DNA from: GCA-020348445 sp965372465
Lineage (GTDB): Archaea > Thermoplasmatota > Thermoplasmata > GCA-020350865
NCBI GenBank assembly: GCA_965372465.1
Contig: CBDVCK010000028.1
Location: 1-20,007 of the forward strand
Length of the DNA stretch: 20,007 nucleotides
Direction of reading: 5' to 3'
The notes below the pieces were generated by a model, which saw only the letters and a program-made list of their open reading frames with translations, searched no databases and was not told where the DNA came from. Both the position numbers and the translations under genes were made by a program. Each line of letters begins with the position of its first letter. Position 1 is the first letter of the stretch. Positions 1 to 7,191 of the stretch are shown one piece after another.

Positions 1-1711
1 CGTTCAGTTCACTTTCAAATTTTTTAGTTAATTGTTTCTCATCCTCTTCTTTTACTGTTTCTTCTTCTTTCTTTTCTGGTTCCTCTGTCTTGTCTTTCTT
101 TTCTTTTTTCGGTTGTTTTAAAGGAGCTTTCTTTTCTATTAAGGTTCCTTCAAGATCGTTTATTCTCTTTGTAATGGTTTCAAGGGCCTTTGTAAAACCT
201 TCTTTTTCAGTGTTTAGTCCTTCATTAATACCATTTATCATTTCAACGAAGTTCTTCTGTTTTGCCTGGATTTCTTCAATATTGTGTGCAAGTTGTTCAA
301 TCTCTTCCTTTCCAACCTTTGATCCCAACACGCTATTGATTTCGTTCTCAATGCTATTCTGACGGTTGGAAATGGTTCCTAACATGTTTCTGAGATTATC
401 AATATCCTCTCTTAGGGTATCAAGACTTTCAAGGAGAACTGTGGTTTTATCAACAGAATATTCTTGGCTTTTTAATTTTATCATGGCCCTGAAGTTTCTA
501 GCTTTAAATCCTGGAACGTAATCCTGAAGTTTTGAAAGCAGTTCATCATATGTTGTCTGTACCTGTTTTGCGGATATCAATTTAGCCGAAATAGCTTGGG
601 CCAGTTTCCTTGTTTTAAGGCCCCGGCCATCGAAATAAAAAAGTTCACTACCGCTGGTTCTCGTCCTGACATCCTCTATGGTTCCTTGTATTATCTTCTC
701 GGCATCATGACTGCCGTAGTTTCGGCGTATCTCATTGACCACGCCTTCAATAGTTGATTCGTATACGCTTTCAAGAATATTCGGGGGTATCTTTGTTACA
801 TTCAGACTCTCCCCAAAACCTATCTCTTCAAGAATCTCAATGGTTCTTTCATCCAGCTTCTCCATTTCCCTTACCACATTATGAAACGAACCGTATTTTC
901 TTCCACTTTCCTCAATTTCTAAAATCACCTCATCTACCTTATGATCTATTTTGGAAATGGAATCCTCCAGAGCCGAAATGGTCTTTTGATAATCAGTTGA
1001 CATCTTTGTGAGTGCGGCAAAATCGACTTTCGTATTCAGTTCCGATTCCATACTCTCCAATGCCATAGATAACTGGTCTAATTCAGTGGCGCTAATCCCT
1101 TCCCCAATCCTTGCGATTTCGGGTTCAATAACCTCCAAATCCTCTTCCATATCTTCCAGGCTATATTCATCTTCAATTTCCTCATCTTCTTCTAAAACGA
1201 CCATACCCTCTTGCTGTTCATCTATTATCTCTTCCTCACCCTTGGGCTCAGAATTAGTTTTTGGGTGCGGTTGTGTTGAATCCTGTGAACTTGAATCTGT
1301 GAAATCGTCTACAATCTCATTGATTTTCTCCCCTCTTATTTTTTCAAGTTGTGCCGCTATCTCCGCCTTAAAAGCAGTTCTTTCCTCTTTCAATTTCTGC
1401 CGTTCCTCTTTTATGGTCTCCATATCGGCCAAAAGCTCCTCTTTGAGAATATCAAGGTCATCCATCGCAATTCCTTTTTCCTTAGGTTCCACTTTTTCTA
1501 TCTGCTCCAATTCCTTTCTTCTCTTACAATGGTGTTCATGTGTTTTTCGAGCACGTTCATTCTTAAAAACACGACCGCATAGATGACAGGTCCTGTTTTT
1601 AATATCATTTTTTTCAATGGGTGTGTTATTTTCGATTCTTGGCTTATTGGCTGCTTGGCCATTGGTATTTACAGAATCAATCTTATCTTTCTCCTCCCAG
1701 ACCTCGGTCAT
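1..1711 (-). CDS. Zinc-finger, coiled-coil acidic protein (3' end outside window)
   Basis: I do not recognise this family. An open frame runs from ATG at 1709-1711 to the left edge, 570 codons without a stop, so the C-terminus is missing. Near the N-terminus is a zinc-finger-like motif (C42, C45, H58, C62; CxxC-x12-H-x3-C). After it come a long charged, probably coiled-coil stretch (about 65-135), an acidic linker (about 150-195), a middle region (about 270-420) that may be globular, more helix (about 430-530), and a Lys/Glu-rich tail rich in KKE and EEE. A GTGAGG Shine-Dalgarno overlaps the stop of the Roadblock-like gene 10 bases upstream, so the two are probably translationally coupled. 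A scaffold or filament-like partner of that protein is inference only. That the frame is a real gene is well supported by its length and fit to the operon. Confidence 0.85.
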   Translation of the reverse strand, partial: MTEVWEEKDKIDSVNTNGQAANKPRIENNTPIEKNDIKNRTCHLCGRVFKNERARKTHEHHCKRRKELEQIEKVEPKEKGIAMDDLDILKEELLADMETIKEERQKLKEERTAFKAEIAAQLEKIRGEKINEIVDDFTDSSSQDSTQPHPKTNSEPKGEEEIIDEQQEGMVVLEEDEEIEDEYSLEDMEEDLEVIEPEIARIGEGISATELDQLSMALESMESELNTKVDFAALTKMSTDYQKTISALEDSISKIDHKVDEVILEIEESGRKYGSFHNVVREMEKLDERTIEILEEIGFGESLNVTKIPPNILESVYESTIEGVVNEIRRNYGSHDAEKIIQGTIEDVRTRTSGSELFYFDGRGLKTRKLAQAISAKLISAKQVQTTYDELLSKLQDYVPGFKARNFRAMIKLKSQEYSVDKTTVLLESLDTLREDIDNLRNMLGTISNRQNSIENEINSVLGSKVGKEEIEQLAHNIEEIQAKQKNFVEMINGINEGLNTEKEGFTKALETITKRINDLEGTLIEKKAPLKQPKKEKKDKTEEPEKKEEETVKEEDEKQLTKKFESELN

Positions 1712-1721
1712 AAGCTTCGCC

Positions 1722-2507
1722 TCACACAAAGGATTTCAATTTCTTCTCCATCTCAGGAACCCAGGTCTTCAGGCATTCCTCAGCAACGATATCTCCTCTT
1801 GCTTCGGTTATGCGCTCTTTAATCACCTTGTCAACGAACATCCTCCATTGGTTATTGTTCATATATGCCGGAGCGGTTCCTAACTCGTTAAAGACTATGG
1901 TAACGATCTCGTCAACAAGACCCACACCCACAACACTTTTAATCTTTTCTTTAAGGAAGTTCAGTATTTCAATGTTCTTTTTGTATTCCCTGGTTTGCGC
2001 AAATTGCTCCTTGAAAAGCAGTCTGCTTAATTTTTTTAATTCGGCAGAAACCGCTGGGGGATATGCGGCCAACACTCGTTCGTTTATGGGTTTTACTTCC
2101 AGGATATGTTTTAAAACCGCGCTTGCCACAGTGACTGCACCGATGGTATCCTGTATTTGAGCTATTTCCACATTTTTTCCGATTATTGATACAAGAAATG
2201 CATTCTCTCCAACACCGGAGATCATGATAGTGCCTTCTTTGAATTGCTGGATGGAAATAGTCATATTCTTGGATTTAAGCTGTCCGCAAATGTGTTTTAG
2301 GTTCGCTTTTATTAGGTTCATAAGACGGAACTGTATAGGGGTCAGCTGCAGTGGGATATGAGAGGAGAAAATTCTTCCGTCAACACCCATGAAGAAAGCC
2401 ATATCTATATCATTCCCGGAACAGAGTCTCCTCAGCTCAAGGCTCAGTAAATGCTTTAACAAGGTGATGTTCTCGGCTTCTAAGGTTTTATCGATCTTTT
2501 TTATCAC
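1722..2507 (-). CDS. Roadblock/LC7-like domain protein with helical C-terminal region
   Basis: 261 residues from a GTG start, with AGGGGG six bases upstream. Residues about 8-130 show the helix-sheet-helix pattern of Roadblock/LC7 proteins: an N-terminal helix, a strand 'AFFMGVDGRIF', a long amphipathic helix, then strands 'MTISIQQF', 'GTIMISGV' and 'AFLVSIIG'. Roadblock proteins of archaea and bacteria typically dimerise and regulate small GTPases or polar motility machines. Residues about 135-261 are helical and not recognised. A TATA-like element at 2547-2554 gives this gene its own promoter, and the zinc-finger coiled-coil gene follows after 10 bases. The Roadblock call rests on pattern alone; a profile search would settle it. 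No GTPase gene is visible here. Confidence 0.6.
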   Translation of the reverse strand: MIKKIDKTLEAENITLLKHLLSLELRRLCSGNDIDMAFFMGVDGRIFSSHIPLQLTPIQFRLMNLIKANLKHICGQLKSKNMTISIQQFKEGTIMISGVGENAFLVSIIGKNVEIAQIQDTIGAVTVASAVLKHILEVKPINERVLAAYPPAVSAELKKLSRLLFKEQFAQTREYKKNIEILNFLKEKIKSVVGVGLVDEIVTIVFNELGTAPAYMNNNQWRMFVDKVIKERITEARGDIVAEECLKTWVPEMEKKLKSFV

Positions 2508-2546
2508 CTTTTTTCCCCCTAACTTGTATATTTTTTTTATGCATTT

Positions 2547-2554
2547 TTTATAAA
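2547..2554 (-). promoter_or_regulatory. Candidate TATA box for the Roadblock-like gene
   Basis: TTTATAAA lies in the 57-base gap between the KaiC-like gene and the Roadblock-like gene. The usual archaeal spacing of about 26 bases puts the transcript start near 2524, leaving a leader of roughly 17 bases that contains the AGGGGG ribosome-binding site. It suggests the last two genes of the signalling locus can be transcribed separately from the first three. Confidence 0.5.
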
Positions 2555-2564
2555 TCCTTAATTT

Positions 2565-3449
2565 TTATTTCAAATTCAGTGAATCAAACATTATTTGAAG
2601 GATTTCTTCAGGTGAATAATCGTATGTCCAATTCTCCTTGGTTACCTGAAGCTGTTTTATCATGGACTCGGATGCCTTCAAATCCTTTGCAGTTTTGATA
2701 GCTTTGTCAAACACTGTATTGTAGTCCTTTGCCTCATCCCCAACAATCTCAAGTGGGGTGGTTCTTATAATAACTCCCAATCCTCTAGCAAATATGTAAG
2801 GATACACACTCTCTCCGTGGTGTGTTCCCCTCATCTTGATGATCTTTAATGTCCTGTTGAACGCACCGCCTATAGGGTAGTATTCAAGATGAATAGCACC
2901 GTCTGCAAGGTAGATCGGTAAGAGAACGTCCGATCCTATGGTTTCCCCGGGTCTTGAATGTTCTTCTACTGTTGCAAAGACCACGCCCAGTTCTTTTAAG
3001 GTGTAAAAAAGCTTTCCGATAAGCTCCCTTTGCAGGAGTTTATCTTGGGTGGCCCAGATTACCGGTGTCATGGGATCGATTACCACCCTGGTTTTAATAT
3101 CATAATCACTTCTGGCTTTTACTAACTGTGGTAATTGTTCATCTACCATCTTCTTGAAGTTTTTTCCTTTAAGATGAATGAAAAACAGGCTCTTTTCAAA
3201 ATGCTGCCTCATATCCCAGCCCATCCATTCTGCTTCTCTCATTATCTGGTCAGGGGATTCCTCCATGGTGACGTATAGTCCTTGTTCCCCCTTCTCTATT
3301 CCATGCATTAAAAACTGCAATCCGAAAGTTGTTTTTCCTGTCCCGCTGGACCCTACGCATACTATTGAGGATTTGTCTCTAAATCCACCTTCGATTATCT
3401 GGTCCAGTCCAAAGATCCCGCTACTCAATCTTTCGCCTTCTCCTGCCAT
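2565..3449 (-). CDS. KaiC-like RecA-superfamily ATPase (single domain)
   Basis: A single-domain KaiC/RadA-type ATPase of 294 residues. With the start at 3449, Walker A is GSSGTGKT at 33-40, the KaiC-type glutamate pair is E63-E64 in 'TMEES', and Walker B is 'TRVVIDP' with D125. The catalytic residues are therefore present. Residues about 250-294 are a helical tail. I chose ATG 3449 because a GGAGG lies seven bases upstream of it; the ATG at 3464 has no ribosome-binding site, and its own second and third codons form that GGAGG. The gene follows the V4R gene by 21 bases in one operon. Archaeal KaiC-like ATPases have been proposed as signal-transduction hubs; the V4R and CheF-like neighbours fit. 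A FlaH/ArlH archaellum role is less likely because no other archaellum genes are nearby. Confidence 0.9.
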   Translation of the reverse strand: MAGEGERLSSGIFGLDQIIEGGFRDKSSIVCVGSSGTGKTTFGLQFLMHGIEKGEQGLYVTMEESPDQIMREAEWMGWDMRQHFEKSLFFIHLKGKNFKKMVDEQLPQLVKARSDYDIKTRVVIDPMTPVIWATQDKLLQRELIGKLFYTLKELGVVFATVEEHSRPGETIGSDVLLPIYLADGAIHLEYYPIGGAFNRTLKIIKMRGTHHGESVYPYIFARGLGVIIRTTPLEIVGDEAKDYNTVFDKAIKTAKDLKASESMIKQLQVTKENWTYDYSPEEILQIMFDSLNLK

Positions 3450-3470
3450 CTCATATTCCTCCATTGATTT

Positions 3471-4370
3471 TTATTCCGTAGATTTAACATATTTCGTGAT
3501 GAGTTCGGCAAAGCTCTTACTCTTCTTTGCCTCCTCAATCAAATCCACAATCTTTGAAGAGTCAACCGTTATAAACGGGTCAGGATTTAAAGTTTCGCTC
3601 ATGGCTTCTGCAAATGAATTCTTGGCAGCTATTGCGGATGTAATCTCCGCGATGCTCTTCCATGGAGGTTCGAAATCCTCCTCCAGCATCCTGAGGCCCT
3701 GTGCGAATTTTTTATAGGTTGTGCCTATCTCCGTGACCTTGTGATCAGAATCGATTATTTGATAGTTTTTCAGAACCAGCAATCGATATTCAACCTCGCC
3801 TTCCTCGATTAAGTATTCCTCTGCAAATTTTGGAATGTCCAAACTTTCGCTCATAATGGCATCGATTATCGCTCCATCAATATCATCCAGTGCAATCTTA
3901 TAAACACCCAAAGGTTGCAGTTCAACCTTGAATTCACAGAGGTCATCCCCATCAATGGTACATTTCGTTTCATCAACAGTGCAGGGTAAATCGAGATCTT
4001 TTACAAAGAATTTTAAGAGAGCATCCGAGGTTATGAAGCAGATTTTTCCGCTTTTCTGGGTGGGGTAAAGTTTACACACCTCGCAATTACTGAAACAGAA
4101 TGCGTAATGGAACTTGTTTACACCTGAAATTTCCAGATTTCCCAAACCCATTTGAAGGAACAAATCCTGCATAAATTGAAATAAAGTCGTGTTGGATACC
4201 TGCCCCGGGTTCATACATTTGAGTAATTTTCTTGATTCTTTCCAAGGAACACGGGATTTTTCGATGGCAGTAGATATCTTGGTCTCGATCTTGGTTAATT
4301 TTTCAAGAGATGAAATGGCTTCAGCAAAGCTCTGAAATCGCCCTTTTTGTTGATTTTCGCTATCAACCAT
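3471..4370 (-). CDS. V4R (4-vinyl reductase-like) domain sensor protein
   Basis: 299 residues. Residues about 45-152 match the V4R small-molecule-binding fold: a helical start, then 'NCEVCKLY', 'GKICFITSDALLKFF', and 'CTIDGDDLCEFKV' ending the domain. Cysteines C92, C96, C99, C111, C130, C137 and C145 cluster there and could bind metal or a ligand. Residues about 165-225 look like a winged-helix or similar helical domain. The motif SFAE(A/L) recurs three times (about 14-18, 252-256, 286-290), in the N-terminal and the two C-terminal helices. The ATG overlaps the end of the CheF-like gene by 8 bases, so translation is coupled. It probably supplies the sensory input for the KaiC-like ATPase; the ligand is unknown. 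Confidence 0.75.
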   Translation of the reverse strand: MVDSENQQKGRFQSFAEAISSLEKLTKIETKISTAIEKSRVPWKESRKLLKCMNPGQVSNTTLFQFMQDLFLQMGLGNLEISGVNKFHYAFCFSNCEVCKLYPTQKSGKICFITSDALLKFFVKDLDLPCTVDETKCTIDGDDLCEFKVELQPLGVYKIALDDIDGAIIDAIMSESLDIPKFAEEYLIEEGEVEYRLLVLKNYQIIDSDHKVTEIGTTYKKFAQGLRMLEEDFEPPWKSIAEITSAIAAKNSFAEAMSETLNPDPFITVDSSKIVDLIEEAKKSKSFAELITKYVKSTE

Positions 4371-4905
4371 TGCTAACCTCCAACCTCTTCAATAGTTCCC
4401 TTTCCTCGGGTGTGAACCTATCGAATCCTTTATCTGTGAGTTTATCATCCATAGTTAAGAGGTTCTCTTCTTTGGCAAATGAAACTTGCCTTCGTATTTC
4501 CTCTGTGGTAAGAGGCATGATGGTGGCAAGGGCAACAGGGCTTCTTACTCCTAGATGCCAGAATTTGATCAAATTATTAAGACTTTCCTTCATTATCTCC
4601 TTTCTTTTGGGCTGAATATAGGGTAAAAGAAAGTGTCTGAGGGCCAAAAGGCGCTCTGCATATTTTCCAGAGACAATAATCTCAAGAGAAGACAGTTGGA
4701 ACTTCAATTTTGTGGGATTTTCAGAAATTACTTGGACATTTTCCAGTTCCTTTATTGGAATATCGTACCATCTTTTCTTATCCTTTAAAATAATATTCTT
4801 AATGGAAAGGTAGAGCTCACCCTCCTTCCATATCAAGTTGATGTGGTCTTCAACCACTCCTTGATTGATGCTAAAATCTACATTTTCTATCTTGTGAAGC
4901 TCCAT
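4363..4905 (-). CDS. CheF-like protein: PH-like domain plus winged helix
   Basis: 180 residues, first gene of the three-gene operon. Residues about 8-97 are a beta-rich PH-like domain ('LIWKEGELYLSIKNIIL', 'WYDIPIKELENVQVI', 'LKFQLSSLEIIVSG') ending in a helix. Residues about 105-170 are a winged helix ('NLIKFWHLGVRSPVALATIM', 'LLTMDDKLTDKGFDRF'). This is the layout of archaeal CheF (DUF439), which links the chemotaxis system to the archaellum motor. CheF proteins are usually longer, and no che or archaellum genes are in view, so it may be a CheF-related adaptor in another signalling route. An AGGTAGG ribosome-binding site precedes the ATG, with a TATA-like element at 4941-4949. Confidence 0.5.
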   Translation of the reverse strand: MELHKIENVDFSINQGVVEDHINLIWKEGELYLSIKNIILKDKKRWYDIPIKELENVQVISENPTKLKFQLSSLEIIVSGKYAERLLALRHFLLPYIQPKRKEIMKESLNNLIKFWHLGVRSPVALATIMPLTTEEIRRQVSFAKEENLLTMDDKLTDKGFDRFTPEERELLKRLEVSNG

Positions 4906-4940
4906 AATTCCTACCTGATGAAAGCAAATAATACTTATCG

Positions 4941-4949
4941 CTTAAATAA
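4941..4949 (-). promoter_or_regulatory. Candidate TATA box for the CheF/V4R/KaiC operon
   Basis: TTATTTAAG on the minus strand, about 36 bases before the CheF-like ATG. A start near 4919 would leave a short leader carrying the AGGTAGG ribosome-binding site. An inverted repeat and two direct repeats lie just upstream of it. Confidence 0.5.
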
Positions 4950-4956
4950 CTTTCTA

Positions 4957-4975
4957 TTAAAATCATGAATTTTAA
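4957..4975. repeat. Inverted repeat abutting the operon promoter
   Basis: TTAAAAT-CATGA-ATTTTAA: 7-base arms around a 5-base spacer, immediately upstream of the TATA box at 4941-4949. In archaea a dyad just upstream of TATA often marks an activator or repressor site. The arms are AT-rich, so chance cannot be excluded. Confidence 0.4.
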
Positions 4976-4987
4976 CAAAAATAAGGG

Positions 4988-5057
4988 GTATGGTATAATT
5001 CATAAACAATATTAGCCAGCATATTCTTGGTGGGTGTATGGTATGATTCGTAAACAA
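4988..5057. repeat. Pair of 22-base direct repeats, 48 bases apart
   Basis: The same 22-base word occurs at 4988-5009 and 5036-5057, starting GTATGGTAT and ending TAAACAA, with only two purine-purine differences. The repeats sit between the antitoxin stop and the promoter of the CheF-like operon. They could be binding sites for a regulator (possibly the antitoxin) or a degraded duplication. The minus strand reads TTTTGTTT just after the antitoxin stop, so the right-hand copy could also act as a U-rich terminator. Confidence 0.7.
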
Positions 5058-5060
5058 AAC

Positions 5061-5519
5061 TCAAGCAGGTCCGATTCTTTTATCTGGCGTTACGATAATG
5101 CTCTCTATTTTAGTAATGGGCCGCTTATTCCTGCCCTCATCCATGAGTTCTACCAGTTTAAATTTTTCCAATGCCTTAATATCATCGTAAACATTTTTAT
5201 AGTTCCTTTTAAGCTCTTTTGCCAAGGTTTTAAGGGATTTTGTATCATGGGTGGAGAGGTAATCCAAGATTTCCATGCGTTTTTGGCTTACCATTTGATA
5301 GATACTGAGATTGTTTAAAACGATCTTTTCAGTGATTTTCAGGTCATCTTCCTGTAGAGCCTTTAAAACCATATAATCGTCCACCAATTCGGGATTACTG
5401 CATTTATGTACAGAGAATTTTTGATGCAGGCTCTCGAGGGACTCGTATTTTTTCTCCAAATGACTTTTTTCGTCCAGTATTTGCTGATTTGAATAAGATT
5501 TTATTATTTCTGTCAACAT
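5061..5519 (-). CDS. TumA/HVO_A0114-like antitoxin, winged-helix DNA-binding protein
   Basis: 152 residues. The C-terminal half matches the COG4190 / HVO_A0114-type winged helix: 'MEILDYLSTHDTKSLKTLA' followed by a recognition helix 'ELKRNYKNVYDDIKALEKF' and a wing ending in 'ITKIESIIVT'. Such proteins pair with TumE-type toxins, as here: the toxin-like gene ends 25 bases upstream. The N-terminal half is helical with many Glu, Lys and Leu, perhaps dimerising or toxin-binding. I prefer the ATG at 5519 because AGGTGG lies 11 bases upstream; a GTG at 5534 is the other option but falls inside that AGGTGG. By analogy it would neutralise the toxin and repress its own operon. Confidence 0.7.
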   Translation of the reverse strand: MLTEIIKSYSNQQILDEKSHLEKKYESLESLHQKFSVHKCSNPELVDDYMVLKALQEDDLKITEKIVLNNLSIYQMVSQKRMEILDYLSTHDTKSLKTLAKELKRNYKNVYDDIKALEKFKLVELMDEGRNKRPITKIESIIVTPDKRIGPA

Positions 5520-5544
5520 ATTGAAACTCGCCACCTACAATTCA

Positions 5545-5919
5545 TTACAATTCCGAAACATCCATTGTCATAAGATTTCTTTTAAAGATCTTGATGATCT
5601 TCAATATTTCTGTTAACGGTTTTTCCCGACAGGGCTTTTGGTCCACCAATGCATTGTTCTCATCATATTTATCCACATGTGGTGATTGCTCAAGGTTATC
5701 CCATCTGACAGCGGAAACCCATTTGCCCTGTTTCCCTTTGATCTTGTAAGTATAGCTATAATACCTTATTTTACCCTCATTTTCGATTTCCAAGGTATCC
5801 ACTATTTCATCCTTGCGTATCCAAATCCTTTGCTTGCGAATCTCCACAACTCGCACCCAAACTGCATGTAGAACTGAATACATAAATATATCGTGGCCGT
5901 CATCGGATACCATTTTCAT
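5545..5919 (-). CDS. TumE/DUF6516-like toxin
   Basis: 124 residues. The signature is 'SAVRWDN' (R72, W73, D74, N75) followed by 'SPHVDKYDENN' (H81, D83), preceded by a Tyr-rich strand 'IRYYSYTYKI'. TumE-family (DUF6516) proteins have this RWDN...PH pattern at the same place and a helical C-terminus, here 'LTEILKIIKIFKRNL'. Gene order, toxin then antitoxin on one strand, is usual for this type II pair. The start is uncertain: no ribosome-binding site precedes the ATG at 5919, and ATG codons at residues 3 and 13 are alternatives. The target and mechanism of TumE proteins are only partly known; an RNA-directed activity is inference. Confidence 0.6.
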   Translation of the reverse strand: MKMVSDDGHDIFMYSVLHAVWVRVVEIRKQRIWIRKDEIVDTLEIENEGKIRYYSYTYKIKGKQGKWVSAVRWDNLEQSPHVDKYDENNALVDQKPCREKPLTEILKIIKIFKRNLMTMDVSEL

Positions 5920-5999
5920 GATTTTTTGCGGCGGATATCATATGTAAATTAATCGAATCAGAAGAAATGGGCCATAAATTCAGACATTCAAGATTCAAT

Positions 6000-7085
6000 T
6001 CACAACTTATAATGCCCCAGGAGCACAAATTTCAAATGTTCAAGATTTTTTTGGTATGTCGTTATTGTGCTTCCCACTTTAAACAAAGAATCACTGTGAA
6101 TGTCGATTTCCCGTGCGTATGGTTGATCTTCACCGGTTAAGGCTGCGATTATTGAATGGGCCAGTTTTCCATTATATTTCGTGTAGCCGCCTTCCATCAA
6201 TATGGTGAGTTTTCCCTGCATCTTGTCTCTTAATTTCTTTACAATTCCATAGTAACCTTCGCATGTCATTCTCATATTGGCGTTCTCATCGCTAAAATGC
6301 GCATCAAAGCCATTGCATCCGATTACGAAGTCGGGAGAGAATTGCTCGTATACCGGAAGAACAACATCCTTTATGGCCATGAGATATTCTTTATCGCTTG
6401 ATGTTTTGGGTAGAACAATATTGATGTTCGTTCCCCTGCCCTCCCTTGCCCCTATCTGTCTTATAAACCCATTGTTGGGATAGAAATCTATTGGATCCTG
6501 ATGTATCGATACTGTGAGAACGGAAGGGTCTTCGTAGAAAATTTTCATGGTTCCGTCTGCAGCGTGGACATCCCAATCCACTATCATGATCTTTTTTAAT
6601 CCATTGACCTTCTGGAGGTATCGTGCCAGAATTGCGGCATTATTGAGTATGCAATAACCTCCATATGTGTCTACGCTGGCATGGTGACCCGGGGGTCTTA
6701 TCATGGCAAATGATGTTTTATATTTACCGCTTCTCACGAGCTCTGAAGCTTTTATGGCTCCACCGACTGCTAGGAGAGCGTATTTGTATGAATCCTTTGT
6801 TAGATATGTGCTGTCCCCGAGAAATCCTCCTCCTCGCCGGCAATAGTCCTTGATAAAATTAATGTACCTCATTTCATGAACCAAGAGTGCCTCTCTTTCT
6901 GTTGCAGGTTCAAAATCGGAATATAATATACCGCTACGATCAATCACTCTGGCAACGGTTGTCAGGTAATCCATTATGCTGGTCAATCTATCCGGATTCT
7001 CCGGGCTACTGGTTCCCGAAGGTTTATGACCCACATGGGCGCTATTGTAGACAATCGCTGTTTTATCCTTAACTGCTTGGAACAT
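6000..7085 (-). CDS. Histone deacetylase family protein (class II/AcuC-like)
   Basis: A zinc-dependent deacetylase of the arginase/HDAC fold, 361 residues with the start used here. Numbering from the longer possible start at 7148, motifs are RPPGHHA (H155-H156, catalytic His pair), DWDVHAADGT (D193 and H195, zinc ligands), GFDAH (D282, zinc ligand) and GGY (Y322, transition-state Tyr). All catalytic residues are present; the usual second His of DWDVHHG is Ala. Archaeal members probably act on acetyl-lysine, polyamines or other acyl amides. The predicted transcript start (about 7139, from the TATA at 7161-7168) lies inside the first codons of the longer frame, and an AAGGAGG at 7100-7106 precedes GTG/ATG at 7088/7085, so the shorter form is preferred. 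It diverges from trmI. Confidence 0.9.
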   Translation of the reverse strand: MFQAVKDKTAIVYNSAHVGHKPSGTSSPENPDRLTSIMDYLTTVARVIDRSGILYSDFEPATEREALLVHEMRYINFIKDYCRRGGGFLGDSTYLTKDSYKYALLAVGGAIKASELVRSGKYKTSFAMIRPPGHHASVDTYGGYCILNNAAILARYLQKVNGLKKIMIVDWDVHAADGTMKIFYEDPSVLTVSIHQDPIDFYPNNGFIRQIGAREGRGTNINIVLPKTSSDKEYLMAIKDVVLPVYEQFSPDFVIGCNGFDAHFSDENANMRMTCEGYYGIVKKLRDKMQGKLTILMEGGYTKYNGKLAHSIIAALTGEDQPYAREIDIHSDSLFKVGSTITTYQKNLEHLKFVLLGHYKL

Positions 7086-7150
7086 CACTGTAACATTTGC
7101 CTCCTTGGGTTGCATCTGAAAAAGACTACAGGGGTAAAAATTAATCATGT

Positions 7151-7168
7151 TATAAAAATCTTTTTATA
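7151..7168. promoter_or_regulatory. Shared divergent promoter, near-perfect TATA dyad
   Basis: TATAAAAA-TC-TTTTTATA: 8-base arms around a 2-base spacer between the HDAC-family gene (minus) and trmI (plus). Read either way it supplies TATA boxes. On the plus strand the two would start transcripts near 7180 or 7191, the latter giving a leaderless trmI. On the minus strand they would start near 7139 or 7128. Only one TBP can occupy each half, so the two genes may compete. Confidence 0.65.
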
Positions 7169-7191
7169 CCAACATCAATCTATGATAGAAT

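Noticed and set aside
90..1586. Several plus-strand open frames, one of 192 residues
   Set aside because: They are antisense to the long coiled-coil frame; their Ser/Phe-rich composition is what the complement of Lys/Glu-rich codons gives.
2565..3449. Archaellum ATPase FlaH/ArlH
   Set aside because: No archaellum genes nearby, and the KaiC-type catalytic Glu pair is present; a general KaiC-like ATPase is the safer call.
4941..5060. CRISPR-like array, because of the repeats 48 bases apart
   Set aside because: Only two copies, imperfect, and no Cas genes nearby; regulatory repeats or a local duplication fit better.
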